From Tubiluchus corallicola (taxonomy: Eukaryota > Priapulida > Priapulimorpha > Priapulimorphida > Tubiluchidae): DNA of 64,000 nucleotides. Below the pieces are notes generated by a model. It searched no databases, had not been told where the DNA came from, and worked only from the letters and a program-made list of their open reading frames with translations. A program made the position numbers and the translations under genes. The DNA lies in contig JAQGDQ010000523.1 in assembly GCA_030141605.1 (NCBI GenBank), positions 1 through 64,000 of the forward strand, in the 5' to 3' direction. Shown one piece after another: positions 18,824-33,200 of this stretch. Positions within the stretch are counted from its first letter, which is position 1. Every line of letters starts with the position of its first letter.

Positions 18824-21800
18824 TTTTTTTTTAATTCCAATAGCTTGCCGAGCGGTTCAATTTTTCACAGTATTGCTTTTTTCTTGCTAGAGTAATTTCT
18901 AACTGATTTCGTTAATTTTTAATTCACATAATCATTTATTCACAATACACATACAAAATTTTCAATTAATTACAAAATCTAATCTGATCACTTCTACTAT
19001 TCATGTAATAACACTTAGAAATGTTAAATAAATTTGTAAACTATAAAGATTGACTTTTAATACCAACCATACACAAGGTGCTGTGTAGTCTACTAGTGAT
19101 GCTATTCGACTTAATAGTCCAAAGGTGCCTAGTATAAATCAAGCCTCGCTTCCGCTTTTTTACCTTGCCATTCTTTTAGGCAAAGTCACATATATTTGTG
19201 TGGTAAATATTTACTGACTTACGATAGTCACACATTGCAGATGTCCTTATATTGATATCTTAAAAATAATTTTGGCTCAGTTTTCATGGTCTGCAACTTT
19301 CTGTGGTTGGTTATGATAGTTGCAGCTGCTTGATGTGTTTTAGTTCAATTTTGGCAAAGATTGTCACATTGAATTTATTCATACTCATTTGTTTATGTAC
19401 TGTTAAATTATTATAATGTAGTTCTGCTAGTGTTTTTCCTGTTATCCCAATATTTATTTGTTGTTATTTTGTTTTACTGATTTAATTCATAATCTCAGGC
19501 AATATTATCGCATAACGTAATATAATGTGTAAATATTTGAAGGTTTTTTTATTTGTGTTAGAAATGAATTGGAACCAACCTCTTGTTAATGTCTGACAAC
19601 AGTTTTAAAAATTTTAGAAATGTAAGTGAGGATTGAATTTTTAGTGTTTTCACTAAACAGTGGCTAAAGATTCAAATTTCGAATCTAGTCATTTATTGCA
19701 TGCTGTAAATGCTTTTGACAAATGTATGTTGTGATAAGCTTGTTTTCTTTCGAGGTACTGATATTATTTTAATATTGTTTAACATTGGAAAAAGTTACTT
19801 ATTGATATTATAAGTCTTAAAACTCACTACATTGCAGGAAGAAGAGATCTTGAACTATTGTGTTGTAGTCTAAAAACTTCAAAATTGTTGAATTGTAAAA
19901 TAGCTTTGTAAAGTAGTAGATAACAATGATTTTTCTGTCATTTAGGCATGGCCACAAGTTATGATTGTGAAAAGTTGTAATTAATAATTGATACTGACTG
20001 TTCAATCTTTTTGTTATTTCATAATTGTTTTAGATTTCAGTAGGAAATTGTCTTAAGCGACATGGTAACTATTTAATAAGACTGTATTGTCAGTGTGAGT
20101 GTGTTGCTGTGCAAGGAGCCATCGTTAAATTTTCTGCCTTTGATATATTTGATTTACATAAACCTAACATTTTGGTTTATTTTGCAAAATAGTCAAACTA
20201 AATATGGCTGTTATCCAATTTGCAAGCCGGAATTCATCACTTAACGGCAGTACCATTTAGTCTTCATGATTGTGGAGGAGCTGGGACCTATCTTATTAGA
20301 AAGAATTATGTCTGTAACTACATATCTTAAGACATTTCGATGGGTGTGCCTCCCTCCCCAGCAAGGTAAATGTCTAGTGGCACTGTGACAGATGAAGCTA
20401 CCTATCCTGTCTTGGCTTCTTGACAGTCACTAATCCATTAATTGGTTAAGCTTAGTGTCGCTTAATTTGTGGACCTAGCTATTCCCTTCACTTCGTCTGA
20501 GTTAGTATTAATTGCTTTTTTATTGTAAATTGAGGCATTTGTGAAAAAATAATCTCGTCGGTATTGAATTTACAGATTTTTGTGATGCATTTTGTTTGTT
20601 TCGTTGTTTTTCTGTGAGGATTGTAGTCGTCTTTTTGTTTCATACAGTTGCTGTGCTTATTAGACTCATTAGTTGAAAGGAAATGCAAGTTACTCTTTAA
20701 ACATACTGGTATTTTTTCTCATATTTTTACAATGAATTCGTGGTAAACCCTTATGATACAGCTACAGTAGATAACAAAAGTGTAGTTAAGTATGTTTTCT
20801 TTCTTTGGAAATTTTATAGTTACTTTATGTAGTAAATATATTACTGATTCATGCCGCTAAATGTTCGAAAAAAGGACACATGTAGCGGTTACAGTTGGTC
20901 TCTTCAGTTTCGTCCTTTCCAAGTTAAAGCAAAACCGGATGATTGTTTTGACTCTACCTTATTTTAATTTACTGTCCAAAATATACGTTTTCTTGCCTAT
21001 AAAAGTTAGCAATTATTTCTAATATTTGAATAACTTGCTTTGAAAGTTAATTAATAGCAACCGAACACAGCTATTGCTTACGTCAGAAACTAACAACAGT
21101 TTGTGCAATAGCAGGCATCTTCCCTTGCGCGTCAAGCATGTTTGCAAAAGTTTTTCAGAACGGCTTAAACGCATGATGTCACGAAAATGGGCTCTATGTC
21201 ATGCAATGTCTGAAACTAACACTGCAGTTCATGATTGTGGTTATCATGGAGCCACCTCCTATTTGTCTTTCACGCGCATGTGACAAAAGGGTGGCGTTGC
21301 CAATCTTAGTAGATTCACTCAGCCGCTCATAGCTTTGAAAGTTTAACGAAATTTGAGTATCCGAAGTAATTATTATTATTCAATGTAAACTTCGTTTCAA
21401 AAAAAGCTATTGTAGTTTTCAATGTTTTAGAGCATACTTTATTCTGAACTAATGTTTGCACAATCGTCCGGTCTTCATTAATCCAGTAATATTTAACCCA
21501 TTAATCCTCCTAACCTGTATTGCTTTACATTGCATTATATAGCTACTATGTAAGCTGCTCCCAGAATTTTTAATACTGCAAACTACCCCATGTAGAAATG
21601 AATATAAGTTCAAAACCAAAACGTCATATAAAAGCATAATATACTTTATTTCTTGTACAAATTTTAATTTGTCTATTTGTTATGTTTTTGTGTAGAGAAA
21701 GTTTATTGTTTCAAATGCCTGCAATTTTTTTTGCTTATTTTCTCTAAAACTTGTGAATTTTTTGTCGTGTGTTTAATCATCATGTTCTGTTCACTAATAA

Positions 21801-21870
21801 GTAGCTTACTTACATATTACCGTCACTTATTAGTTGCTGAAGTTTGATCTGATATAACAATTTTAACAGT

Positions 21871-22022
21871 TATTAAAGTATATAATTTATATCTATTACT
21901 ATTTGACTTGTTTACAATGAAGCTTAGTAATGCTTTCAAGTATTCTTATTAAAGTATATAATTTATATCTATTACTATTTGACTTGTTTACAATGAAGCT
22001 TAGTAATGCTTTCAAGTATTCT
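21871..22022. repeat. Perfect 76-bp tandem duplication
   Basis: Bases 21,871-21,946 are repeated exactly at 21,947-22,022. No mismatch was seen, so the duplication is recent or an assembly artefact. Confidence 0.95.
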
Positions 22023-24231
22023 GAGACATTTACTTTGTCAAAAATAACACATAAACACCACGAGTTCATGTTTACTATAATTTGTATTTAAGAGACAATT
22101 TGAAATACAGCGTAGTATCCAAAGTTGAATCTACTTACACAACCAGATTGTTCATTCTCCTGATTACATGTATAATACAGTTACATAACTTGATTTTTTA
22201 CATATAACTGTTCTACTAACTGAACACATACAATAACAGTTTGCATACACATAAATTTAACTGCAATTCTTTGGTTTTCAAAAGGCGTGAAAATGGAAAA
22301 TGCCATTCAGCCACATGTATCAAAACTCAACAATAATTAATGCAAACGTAAAAATTATATTAAAAGTCTTTGGTATTTGTATTGAAACCACAGGTAAACT
22401 TGTAATGATGCATGAAGTAACATTAAAAATAAAAATTCAGCTGCAAAACATGATGCAAGTACAATACGAGGAAATCAGACTTTCTGCATAGAGTACACAA
22501 TAACAACCAGTCTTGCGAAGACAACTAAATGTCTTAATGCATTAAATTCATTTAAATAAACTTAGCTTGAACAAATGTGACTAGGCATTTAGTGTACATC
22601 CCATTTACAAAATAAGTGTGTGGCATTTTAGCAGTAAGAAATTTACAACGGCAAGTTAATGGGCACAAATGTGAAAGACAGCACCACTGGGTTCAGGACT
22701 GTAACACAATGTATAGTATTTCACAAAAATGTTTTGTACTGCAAATATTCATGAAGTAAATATAATTACAATACCGCTTGCATTAACAAACTGCCAAAAT
22801 TTAAGGTAGTAATCAGTTTGTTTCTTTATGCCTAATGATAATACGTCTCAATAAACACAATTTTAGAATTTTTATATTCAAATTATATATCAATCTTGAT
22901 TATTCACATATTGGTTAAATATAACTTTAATTTCATAAGTTCGATAGATATCTTTAGGTGGAAAAATGGGTTGTTAGTTGAACTTATATAAATGGAATTT
23001 GTTATACTAATATTGAAAATTTATGCACAGTTTCTACGGAAACTAAAGCACAATTACGTTTCAAAATAAGATCTAAAAAGTTTACTGTGTTTGGCAAACC
23101 AGAAGCACAAGAAGCTATCATTCTTTAATGTGCATATTACTCAACAATGTAGCAAGAACTGAGTACAATCCACTTACGAGTTTCGGTCAGGGAGACCATC
23201 AAAATTTGTACACTAAAACTGAGGTCAATTGCTTAAGTGCAAGCTGTACAAGATGAAGCTTGTTTGGCATTTTGTCTTGGTGTTATAAACTTACCGCACA
23301 TGCAGTAAGTCTGCAAATCATTGTTTTAGAACTCATTGTTCTAAAAGTACAATCACCCAGCAGTAAAATTCCCTCATAAATAAAAATTCGAAATATCAGA
23401 GCTCACTGTAAGTGATGTTTAAATACATTATGTAAGCCTAAGATTTGGTGGGACTTTCAAATTCATTCCTAATAATCAGAGGCTTGTTATGACAGGGTTT
23501 ATTATAAGTGGATTATACTGTAATAATGTGCCAAATTTCTGCACAAGACTTCAGAACATGCTGGACTCAATAAACATGACTTACCCTGGGTTGAACAACA
23601 TAACAGAAAGAAGACTAGATACCATAACAATTGCATCCTATACAGGACAAATAAGCTTTAGTCTAAGAAATAACTCAACAGTTTGCTGCAATCAATCAAT
23701 GCACCATTAACACAATTTTTTGAACATTTTCTGTAAACAACAAACAGAAATGGACAACTAGGCTACATGACTTAGAAGACTTCGTCACAAAAACAAAACT
23801 AATGATGTAAAAACAAATTGCACAAAAACAAAGTTGTCGATTTATCGATTTTATCAGTTCTTATCGATTTAAAGTAACTTGACAGTCTGTTGTTTTCAGA
23901 TCTTGTTTTCATGTTTGCATGAACCATGTTAACACAATAAGCAAGGGAAGCCGATTGTGTAAACAACTGTTAAAATCATTTAACAGAATCGTTAAAGTTC
24001 AAATAAATTGAATGGTATACACATCACACAATTCTAAGGAAGCTAATAACACTGCAGATATACCTTTATAATGATTATCCATAAATAATACCATTTATAA
24101 ATACATAATATGTCAAAATGGGAATGTAAGTAATTGTGCGACATGAAAGTAGTGTCTCTAGCACCCATTCATCAGTAAACGGCAAACGTTTAAAGAAACA
24201 TTAGCAATGCACTTGTTTTTTACAAAGATGA

Positions 24232-27200
24232 CTATAAATACATGCCGTTAATGAGATAATCTGCATCGTTTTCATTAACAGGACGGCCGCGGCGCAATCT
24301 GCGTTTGAAGCTCCTTAGCCGACATCCGACAAAGACTAGAAGTAAAAATGTGACACCGAGCCCCAGAGAGAGAGCAAGCACTGCTCCGGAATTTTCTGCT
24401 GCTTGGGTGGAATAAAAATCATCCACAATTTCCAGGGCATGACCTTCCACTTGAATGTTAACTGGAGAAACTAAGCGTTCGTCTTTCTGTTCTTTCTCCA
24501 GAGTTACCACTGCTTGACTAGTTTTATGTTCTTCACTGCTGACAACCTGACCAATTGGATTTGTCAAATCGTTTTTCTGAGATCCGTATTCCTTGTAACC
24601 AGTGTCACTTTCAATATTTTCATTCTACAAATAAAATACAAAAGATCAGGGTACAATCAGATATTACCCAGTTTAACAAAAAAACTGACAAAAGCAAAGG
24701 CAAAATTAAAATATGGTACTTGCCAAAAGTAGACAAATTCGCCTGTTTTATTGTTTCTGCCTTACCTCGTGAGCTCAGAAGATGTCAGTAGGAAGAGAGG
24801 AATACTTTTAAATTTTTTTTAAAGCTTTATTAATGCTTAAAGCTGAATCGTGGAATATTTAACATTAGCTGAAATCAAAGTTGTTTATTTCCCAGTGGTT
24901 AGAGGTAACGTTCTAAATTTTTTTCAGTGCACATTTTTTCATGCTTTGTTTTTAGTTTTTCCTTTCACATTACTATATTATCGTATAATTATCGATTATC
25001 GTATCATCTTTTTTTTAGTACGGTATAAACATATGTTCTGATAGTTATGGTATGTCATCACTACTCAGCCGTTAGTATGCTGATTTGGCAGAAAATACGA
25101 TGCTTTTTAGCCTCCAATATAATAATCAGCATTGTAAAAAACAGCAACTCTGGCTGGGAATTAGCTGTAGAAAAACATGGTTGCAGCTTCACTGATACAA
25201 CGATGTTACAACAATTATCATGTTTTACATTTTAAATTTAAAAAATACGTTTATATTACTGCGTAAGATGAGTATATCCACGTACAAAAAAATTATAAAA
25301 TTCCCGGCCGGGTGTGCAATAAAAAAATATTACTCAGCTGACTAGACGGAAACAGAAGTATTTTTATCGTAGTGTTTCCATAGGGTACCCAAGTAATTAC
25401 CCACATTGAGCTGCCAGTAAGGAGCAGGCCAATCAAACCGTTTTGCCATAGGGGTGATTTACAAAAAACAAACTATGATTTCTTTACCAAGAAGTTAATT
25501 ATTAAAATGAAATTGTTCATTATCTTTTAAAAACTTATTTCAGGCCACCAACAAAGACATGAATAAATGGACTGTTAAGTTTAACAGCACACAAAAGATA
25601 AAATACATTATATTTTATTCCCCCAACCCACATGCTGTATCAATAGAGCTCAGTGAGGTAACACTAAAGCTGACGAAGCTGACTCATTGATAAAGCATGT
25701 AATGAAGTAATTAGGAAGTCTAGCAGTTAAAAAATCAGTCAAATGCATTGTGGTGAAAACACTAACCTTCTTGACTTACAGCTCATGTGTTCAGGCTTTC
25801 AGGGTATAATAAATGAATGCTTGTAGTTAATACAGCAGTGCAGTTAGTTAAAATGTACCAGTGGTTGTTTTTATTTGTGAATATAAATGACTACAGTTTC
25901 TTTACTGCCGCTGAATCTTAAGAATCGGGTACCCGAAGGGTATAAAGAAAAGGTACTCAGGTCTGATTTTTGTTACCCATATAAACAGTATTTTTATGAC
26001 GGCCTTATATGTCATGACTAGATTATTATAACTTCATAAGTAAATTGCTTTTATGAAAACTGAGATACAACAACCCAATAAAATCAGATTTATTTACTTG
26101 ATTAGTTTGCTGTTGAGATGACTGTGCTGCTTGTCCCAGTTGTGCTTGCTGTGAATCACCATATCCATCTAAAGGCCGATTTCCGCTAAGTTGCCCATAT
26201 GGATTCTGATTGGTTAATAAACCATTATCGGAATGTGAATTATAACGGCCCGCAACATCAGCGTACGTGTTTTCATTACTTATGTGTTGCTTAGGTGGCA
26301 AGTCCACTTGCGGCTTTGCGAGACGTGATGGTCCGGTATCTGTAACATCAAATTTCGGCAAAATATATAACTACCACAAGCACATATCATTTTCCAAAGT
26401 TGAACCTAGGTTTAAGCTGTCAACTCAAATCAGCCATTAGGTCTTCAAACAATTTATGTAGGTTAAAGGGGAAGAAAAGCAAATTTTGAAGTATGTCTCA
26501 AAAAGATTTTCATACAAAGTTACACTCATTTCTCGCTTTGCCAGACAAAAACGGGGAGATGTTGGTCCGAATTTGCTGATTGTCCATATTTACCGATACT
26601 AAGCTAATGTATTAGACTCGTGGTAATATAGAATCTCAAAAATGTCTAGTACGAGCCGTTCCTGACATATAAACTACACACGTGTCGTTACAAGCGCCTC
26701 GGTTGCAATGATGTAATGATGTAAACAAAGTGACGGTCCTCCAACTAGCGGTCAGCTCGCAAAACAACAGGCTGTGTCTGTAAAATGGGGGACTTTTAAT
26801 GGTCCAGATTTTGTCCGATTTTTTCAATATCCATAAAACAGAGGTCCGGCGAACCGAGATGTGAGTGTATATTATTTGCATTACGCTTGTCTGTCTGAAA
26901 GACTTATGTAAATGGAATAGAAAGATTCTTAATAATTTAAAATATTTGCCCCACTCGGTAAAGGGTCGCCATCCCAGTGTGCACCACTGGTTCACCAAAA
27001 ACACAAAATCAATCTTAATGGACAATATAAAGTAATTCAAACTTTTGCTTAGTCAGCGAAGAGTGTGCTATGAATGTTGCGATGCTTTTTTCAAATTTAA
27101 GCAATGTTATTTAAACTTGTTTCAAACGACTTATCTTAAAATGGCTGTGCCTATAGCTAATAAGGGAGTTTAAATTTAAATGTTTGTATGGCGTTACTGC

Positions 27201-30200
27201 AAGAGCAGCCTCTGTATGCAATAAGATAGCATGTAAAAATTTCTAGGCGAAAACCAACTTCTTCGCGAAGAAATGAAGCAACTGACCTCGCACGAATTTT
27301 TGTAATTTTAGTGGTAATAATCAGATTTCAGCAGTTTTTTCATTTTGTTTACTAATTCACTTACATAAATTAGTATTCTTAAATAACAATTACACATAGG
27401 AATTTTGACTTTAATTCCTTTCTGAAATTCATTTAAAGCCTTTGTAATGCATACTAAGGTGATGAGTCATGACTTGTCTATTAAACGGCGCCTAGTGTAT
27501 TTCAATTCATTAATTTCAACTATATTGTTTCAATTTCAAGTACCTCCGTGGTTCAGACGGGTATGAGGAATGTCCGATTCTCTGTCAGCATTTGCGTTCT
27601 TTATTGCTTGATAATGTTCAGCTGGACTGATGTTGCCATGAGATTGTGACGCATCCATGCGAGATTCTTTACCTAAACATCGATGTTAACAGTGTCAAAA
27701 ATGAAGTTTAGAAACTTTTTCTTAAATTCTCTTAAAATTTGTTCTACTCGGCAATAAGTTTTTTAGTTATACCATACACAGCTTGCAAATAAAACAAGAT
27801 GGAACTTACTAAAAGGTACACCTGAAAAAGCAACTCATAGTCGGGGGCAGACTGGCTTCAACAAGGCACCCATGGGGAACAGAAGGCCCCTGGGAGATTC
27901 AAAACGTTCAGACTGGGGAGGGTCAAGATTCTTTTGTTTTTAGGCATAATTGAAGAATTACTGAATATAATCTTTTCTAGTGTCTATTCTTTCCCCCATA
28001 CTGACGAGAAGCATCAACCAAATTCAGGCAGATACATGTGGTCATGCCCCATTTTCAGATGGAAAACTTTCGCTCCAAAAATGCATCAAAATCAATAGAT
28101 TTGCACTTTTTATATGTCCACAGCTTTAGCAAAACTGATCTGTGCATAGGACTTTTATGTTCAAAATGATTTAATTCATTTTAAAACCAGTACATACTAA
28201 GACGTAAACACATATGCCTGCCATACATTGTAATTTCCAGCATAAATAATGCGCTTAAACACGTTCGGAATTTTTTGGCTACCTGTGAAAACATGCCAAA
28301 GGCCCCAAAATTTAAAAGGCCTGTGGGCCCCTGACACACGGGTTTAATAGTCAGTTCAGGCTTGCTGATAATTACCTATAGTGCAGATAAAAAAAGCACA
28401 TGAAAAACACAGAAAAAAGATCATATGTGACGTGACTAACAGGCACTTTTATAATTTGGATAGTTGCAGAGCTTATTCACAGACAATAAAACACTCAAAT
28501 AAAGAATATAGTTGACATAATCACTACATAATATTAAATAAGAAAATAAAGTAGAAAGCTATAACATACATAACATACAAAACAAAAGTTGTAAAGAATG
28601 TATACAAAAGCTTCTATCTGCTAAAAGCAGCAGTCAAATATTCAACAAAAACACTAAAAGAAAAAAATCCACAATTAAGAAATGTAGAGAAACACAATGT
28701 TTCAAACTACTGCTGTAACTTACCTTCATGTGAAAACATAAAAGAGAAAAGGGAGTTTCCTTATATCACGAACGCATAAAGATATCACTCTTCAAAATGA
28801 CACAATCACAACACAAACGCACAGCTAATAACAAACACAATGGGAAAAACACAGGAGTATAAAATCACTGACACCAGAGTCACAGACTATTTTCAGGTAT
28901 CTCACTCTAAGGTTGAGTGTACACAGTCTACACACAGCAAATAAAAAGCATATCGGAAACACAGGAGTATAAAATCCCTGGCAACAAACACAGAACCTTA
29001 GAGTAGGTCTCAATGGAAAAGTTCTGTGACTGTGGCCAGTAATTTTGTTGTGTTTGTTATTTGTTGTGTGTAGACTGTGTTTTTTTCTATGTGACAATAT
29101 TTTTAACACGATACCTTTATGCATTAATAATATAAAAAATCCGCCACTTTTAGTATTAGTGATGTCACGTGATCTTTTTTGTTTCTTATTCTTTTAACTG
29201 AAGATAAAGTACAGCGGTGTTGTGAAACGTTGTTTTTTCTCGTTTTTTAACTGCAGGACATTTTTCACTAACTGTCATTGTTTTTAACATGAAGAATGAA
29301 ATTTGTATTGTTAACAATAACTACATTACTGAAAACAACTTGCTTTTATTAACAATTGTGAAACAATAATAGTGGACTCAACTCACTGCCAGCCAGTCAG
29401 GCTGTAACAAAAATTTACTGATACAAAGCAGTGTTAATATAAAATGACAGAATAATAACTACGAGAAAATATGCCAAGTACGTAATGTAACTTTCGCAAT
29501 TTTTATTTCAAGTCTACTTCAGTTACTTTTTGCTCCAGGACTGTAAATGAGTGATGAGACAACTGAAAAAAAATTTCACAAAAACAATAAAACCATGTTG
29601 TCATTTCACTACATCGTTCATGTTTTTTCATTATTTATAAAAAAGTTTTAGTAAAAGTTACCAGGATGGTCAGCAGCAGGTTGGGTTGGTCCTTTTTTGC
29701 CAGTGTGAGTTTTTATAATGTCGGAACTAATTTTGCTGGTTTGATGCTGTTGTGGTGTGCCTTCCTCCTAAAATTTAAATGTGAACTAAGTGGTGTTCCC
29801 CTTGTCATCAAGCGACAATGAAAAAGAAAATTTGCACATCGTACTGTGCCATATTGACAATTCTTTTGCGTGTTAAAATTATATATAAATTCAGTTAAAA
29901 TAATAAGCCTTTTCACAGCTTCGCTGGATGCACGCACAGTTGTTGTAAGTCAAAGGTTAAGTGTACCAAAGCAATGCATTCTAACTACAACAGTCAAGTG
30001 ACATGTGGGTAAGGCAAAGCCATCTGCCACATCAGTTCAGTAACTTCAGTTGTTTTACATGGACTTTACTTAATTATGCATTAGTCTGTGTGTAGAGTGA
30101 TTTACTAGCAGGATCTTGCTTGGGAACAAGAAAATATGAATTAGGCAAGGTTTTAGCTAGCTGCCGAAACTGTTACGATTACAATAGCATGGGCTGCAAG

Positions 30201-33200
30201 GCATTGCCAAGTGCACACAAATGCGTTGTCTGGTACACTTAACCTCTGACTTTCACGAAATCTTGCCATCAATCGCTGGAATTGTGAAAAAGCTTATTCC
30301 GTCAGCCCAATGACAAAGAAATCAGTCAATTATAAAATAAAAAAGCATCAGTTTCTTAGTGCTCAATTATTTTCTCTATTGAAAATTTACATAAATTTTT
30401 AATTGAACAGACACAACTAAAAATATCTTTATAGTTTCACAGGAATAAAATAAAAATTACCTGTTCTTTCTGTGCATAGTTTTTCCAATTAGTATCTCCT
30501 GAAACTCCAGAGTTGGAACTGTAATACTTGTCATATTCTCCACTATAGTAATCTGTTCCACTTGGACCATATCTAAAATATATGCAGCTAATACAACTTA
30601 AGGAAAACACACAAGTTTATTTATATTTGGTGATGCCTAGCAAACCATACTCTGAATCTTTTGCTATGCAACATTTTTCAACATGCACAAAACAACATGT
30701 AATAGGCATAATGTTTATTTGACAAACATTAGAGCAAACCTGGACCCAATCTTAAACTGTAGGTCAAAACAATCTACTCTTTAAAACATTGAAAGGAAAC
30801 ATACCATTTTTTAAAAATGACTTACATGAAAGCATTATTGCCACACAAACACAATTTCACATTCGCGCCACTAGTTCTTCACTGTTATGTGCATTTCGCC
30901 ATTCGCTAGCTAGACGGGCAGTGCCGCCTGCATTTCAGAAACGCATTGCACAAAAACAGGTGCTGTAAGTTCAGATGCGTTAGTTTGTGACGAACTACAG
31001 ACGTTCGACAGCTCATGCGCGAACACAGCAGTAAATTTGAAATTCTATCTTAAAACTTGCCTAGTTTTTGTACAAACAATGAATACCTTACAGTACCACT
31101 GTACTTCAATTTCCGCTTTCGCAAAAACGTGGAATATTTTTGCTGCTGAAAATTATGTTAGTTTGTGATCTCATCAATAGCTGTGCTCGCCTGCCGTTAA
31201 TTAAGTTTTTAATCTATTATTTAATTATCAGAAACGCTTTTGCAGTATTATTGGTATAAAATGTATACTTTTTATCAGAATTGAACATATGAAAAATTAT
31301 CCTGTATAAGCTAAACTGCACACATATTATATCTATAAATAAATCTATACTTAACACATATAAAATCTATCTTGACAAGGTTATTAAGTTGAGAAATTAG
31401 CTTCTATAAAAACGTGTTATTAGTGCCTAATATACCAAAATGCCCTTGATATGCCCTTACCTATAAAGTTGAATGTGAGCAAAATGGAAAAAGCAAAGTA
31501 ATACTGAAAAACATATAATTTAAAATATGCTTTTTAATACCTGTTTACCGGCGGATATGAAGGCACACCTTTATCTGCATAAGTGCCTGCAAAAGACTGC
31601 TTGTTGATTTCCGCAGATGGCACCACTGGTTCTGGACGAGGATAATCATACTTTGTTCCATACTTATTCGGATAACTATAGCCTTGAGCAATGTTACCCA
31701 AGTATGACCCATCATATGGTGATTGCACGTCGCCATAACGGCCAACATTCGCGGAATACGGATTCAAAGCATAACTATCTTGATAAGCGTTCTTGAAACT
31801 AGTGTCATATAGATTGCTGCCCAAGTAACTTGGGTCATAAGGATATGCATCACCATAAAATGGCTGCTGATTTGTACTATCAAGTGATTGCTCTACAAAA
31901 AGAAAACACATCAAATTAGTGCTTCTTACGTGCAATAAAATGATGGCACGTCTTACTCAAATTGGATGATCGTGGTAAGACCAGAACCCGACTTATTCTC
32001 AAGCTATGATTTTAAGAGGAGCCACTGGATCACCAGAGGTATCTTAAAATTGTTTGGATGTGTTTACATCCTCCATCTACAAGGTAAACAGTCACAATCA
32101 TACGACAAATGAAACCGCTCAAAAGTGCAAGAATAGGGACGACTCACCCATTCCACTCACTGACAAGTCTAGTGCCATTCTTAACTTTGGACACCGTGAC
32201 CCATGAGACATGCGCCTTGTCTCAAAGACTTTTACAACACCCATTTGGGACAAAAAGCAGTGTGCAAACCCCACCAGATGAACAAAAATGCCAACAGATA
32301 CAGCTATAACTAGTGAGTCACTTGTAAAAATGTAATCATGTGTATTCACACATTTGCTTTTCTAATTTAACCTTTCACACTGACTAGCCATTGGTCATAT
32401 TTTGACCAGTTTGCACAAGAAAGACATGTAAATGAAATGCATCATCTTCAGAATCTCACAAAAACTGATTATTACCGTGGTAGTGATCACTGACACCTGG
32501 ACAACCCGTTTCATCGCTTTGATCATCACAGTGGGAAACTCCGTCACACACATCATATATAGCAATGCATTTTGTGTTTCCTGTTTCACAAGTAAACTGA
32601 AACTTTCCACAACCTAAAAATAAGTTAATACTAAGTACTACAAAAATTTTACTAGACATCAAAATAACAATGTTTGCATTGCCATAAAGAGAAAAAGAGA
32701 ACAAGGAAGAGGTAAGAAGATGAGAAACAGACAGAAACGAGAAAGGAGGAGAGAGAAAGACAGAGGTATTAACTCTCTCACCTCTATTAGGTTCAGAAGC
32801 AGCAGCAGTAGTTGATGGTTCTTTGGTTGTAAGTTTTGGTGTTGTTGTTGGTACTGAAGTGGTAGTAGTAGTGGTGGTACTAGGTGTTGTTGTTGTAGTT
32901 GTTGTGGTCGTTGTTGTCGTCGTTGATGTGGAAGTGGGCACATCATTTATCAATAGCTGTAAATCTTTTTCATGTTTGGAATCAGCCTGCAATGATTGCA
33001 AAACAAAGGGGCAATTAATTGCTACAACTTTCATTCTTTGTTTGATCACGAGTGATGTTCAATGAATAGTATACTATAAAGCACACACTTACATACATAA
33101 ACAAATATGTAAGACCAGCAACATAAAAGTAGTACTCACACGACATAGAACCACTGATCTAGATTCAGAACCAATACCTTAAGTTTATCCAGGCTGTATT

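Larger units (their letters stand above)
18442..24231. other. Convergent intergenic region between the PLEKHB-like and LRP11-like genes
   Basis: The region contains the 3' UTRs of both flanking genes, which point toward each other, plus a tRNA-like fragment and a perfect 76-bp tandem duplication (both listed separately). I saw no supported exon. Open frames here are short and compositionally random. Confidence 0.6.

Noticed and set aside
32823-33065. Val-rich frame on the plus strand
   Set aside because: Antisense of the Thr-rich linker exon of the LRP11-like gene.
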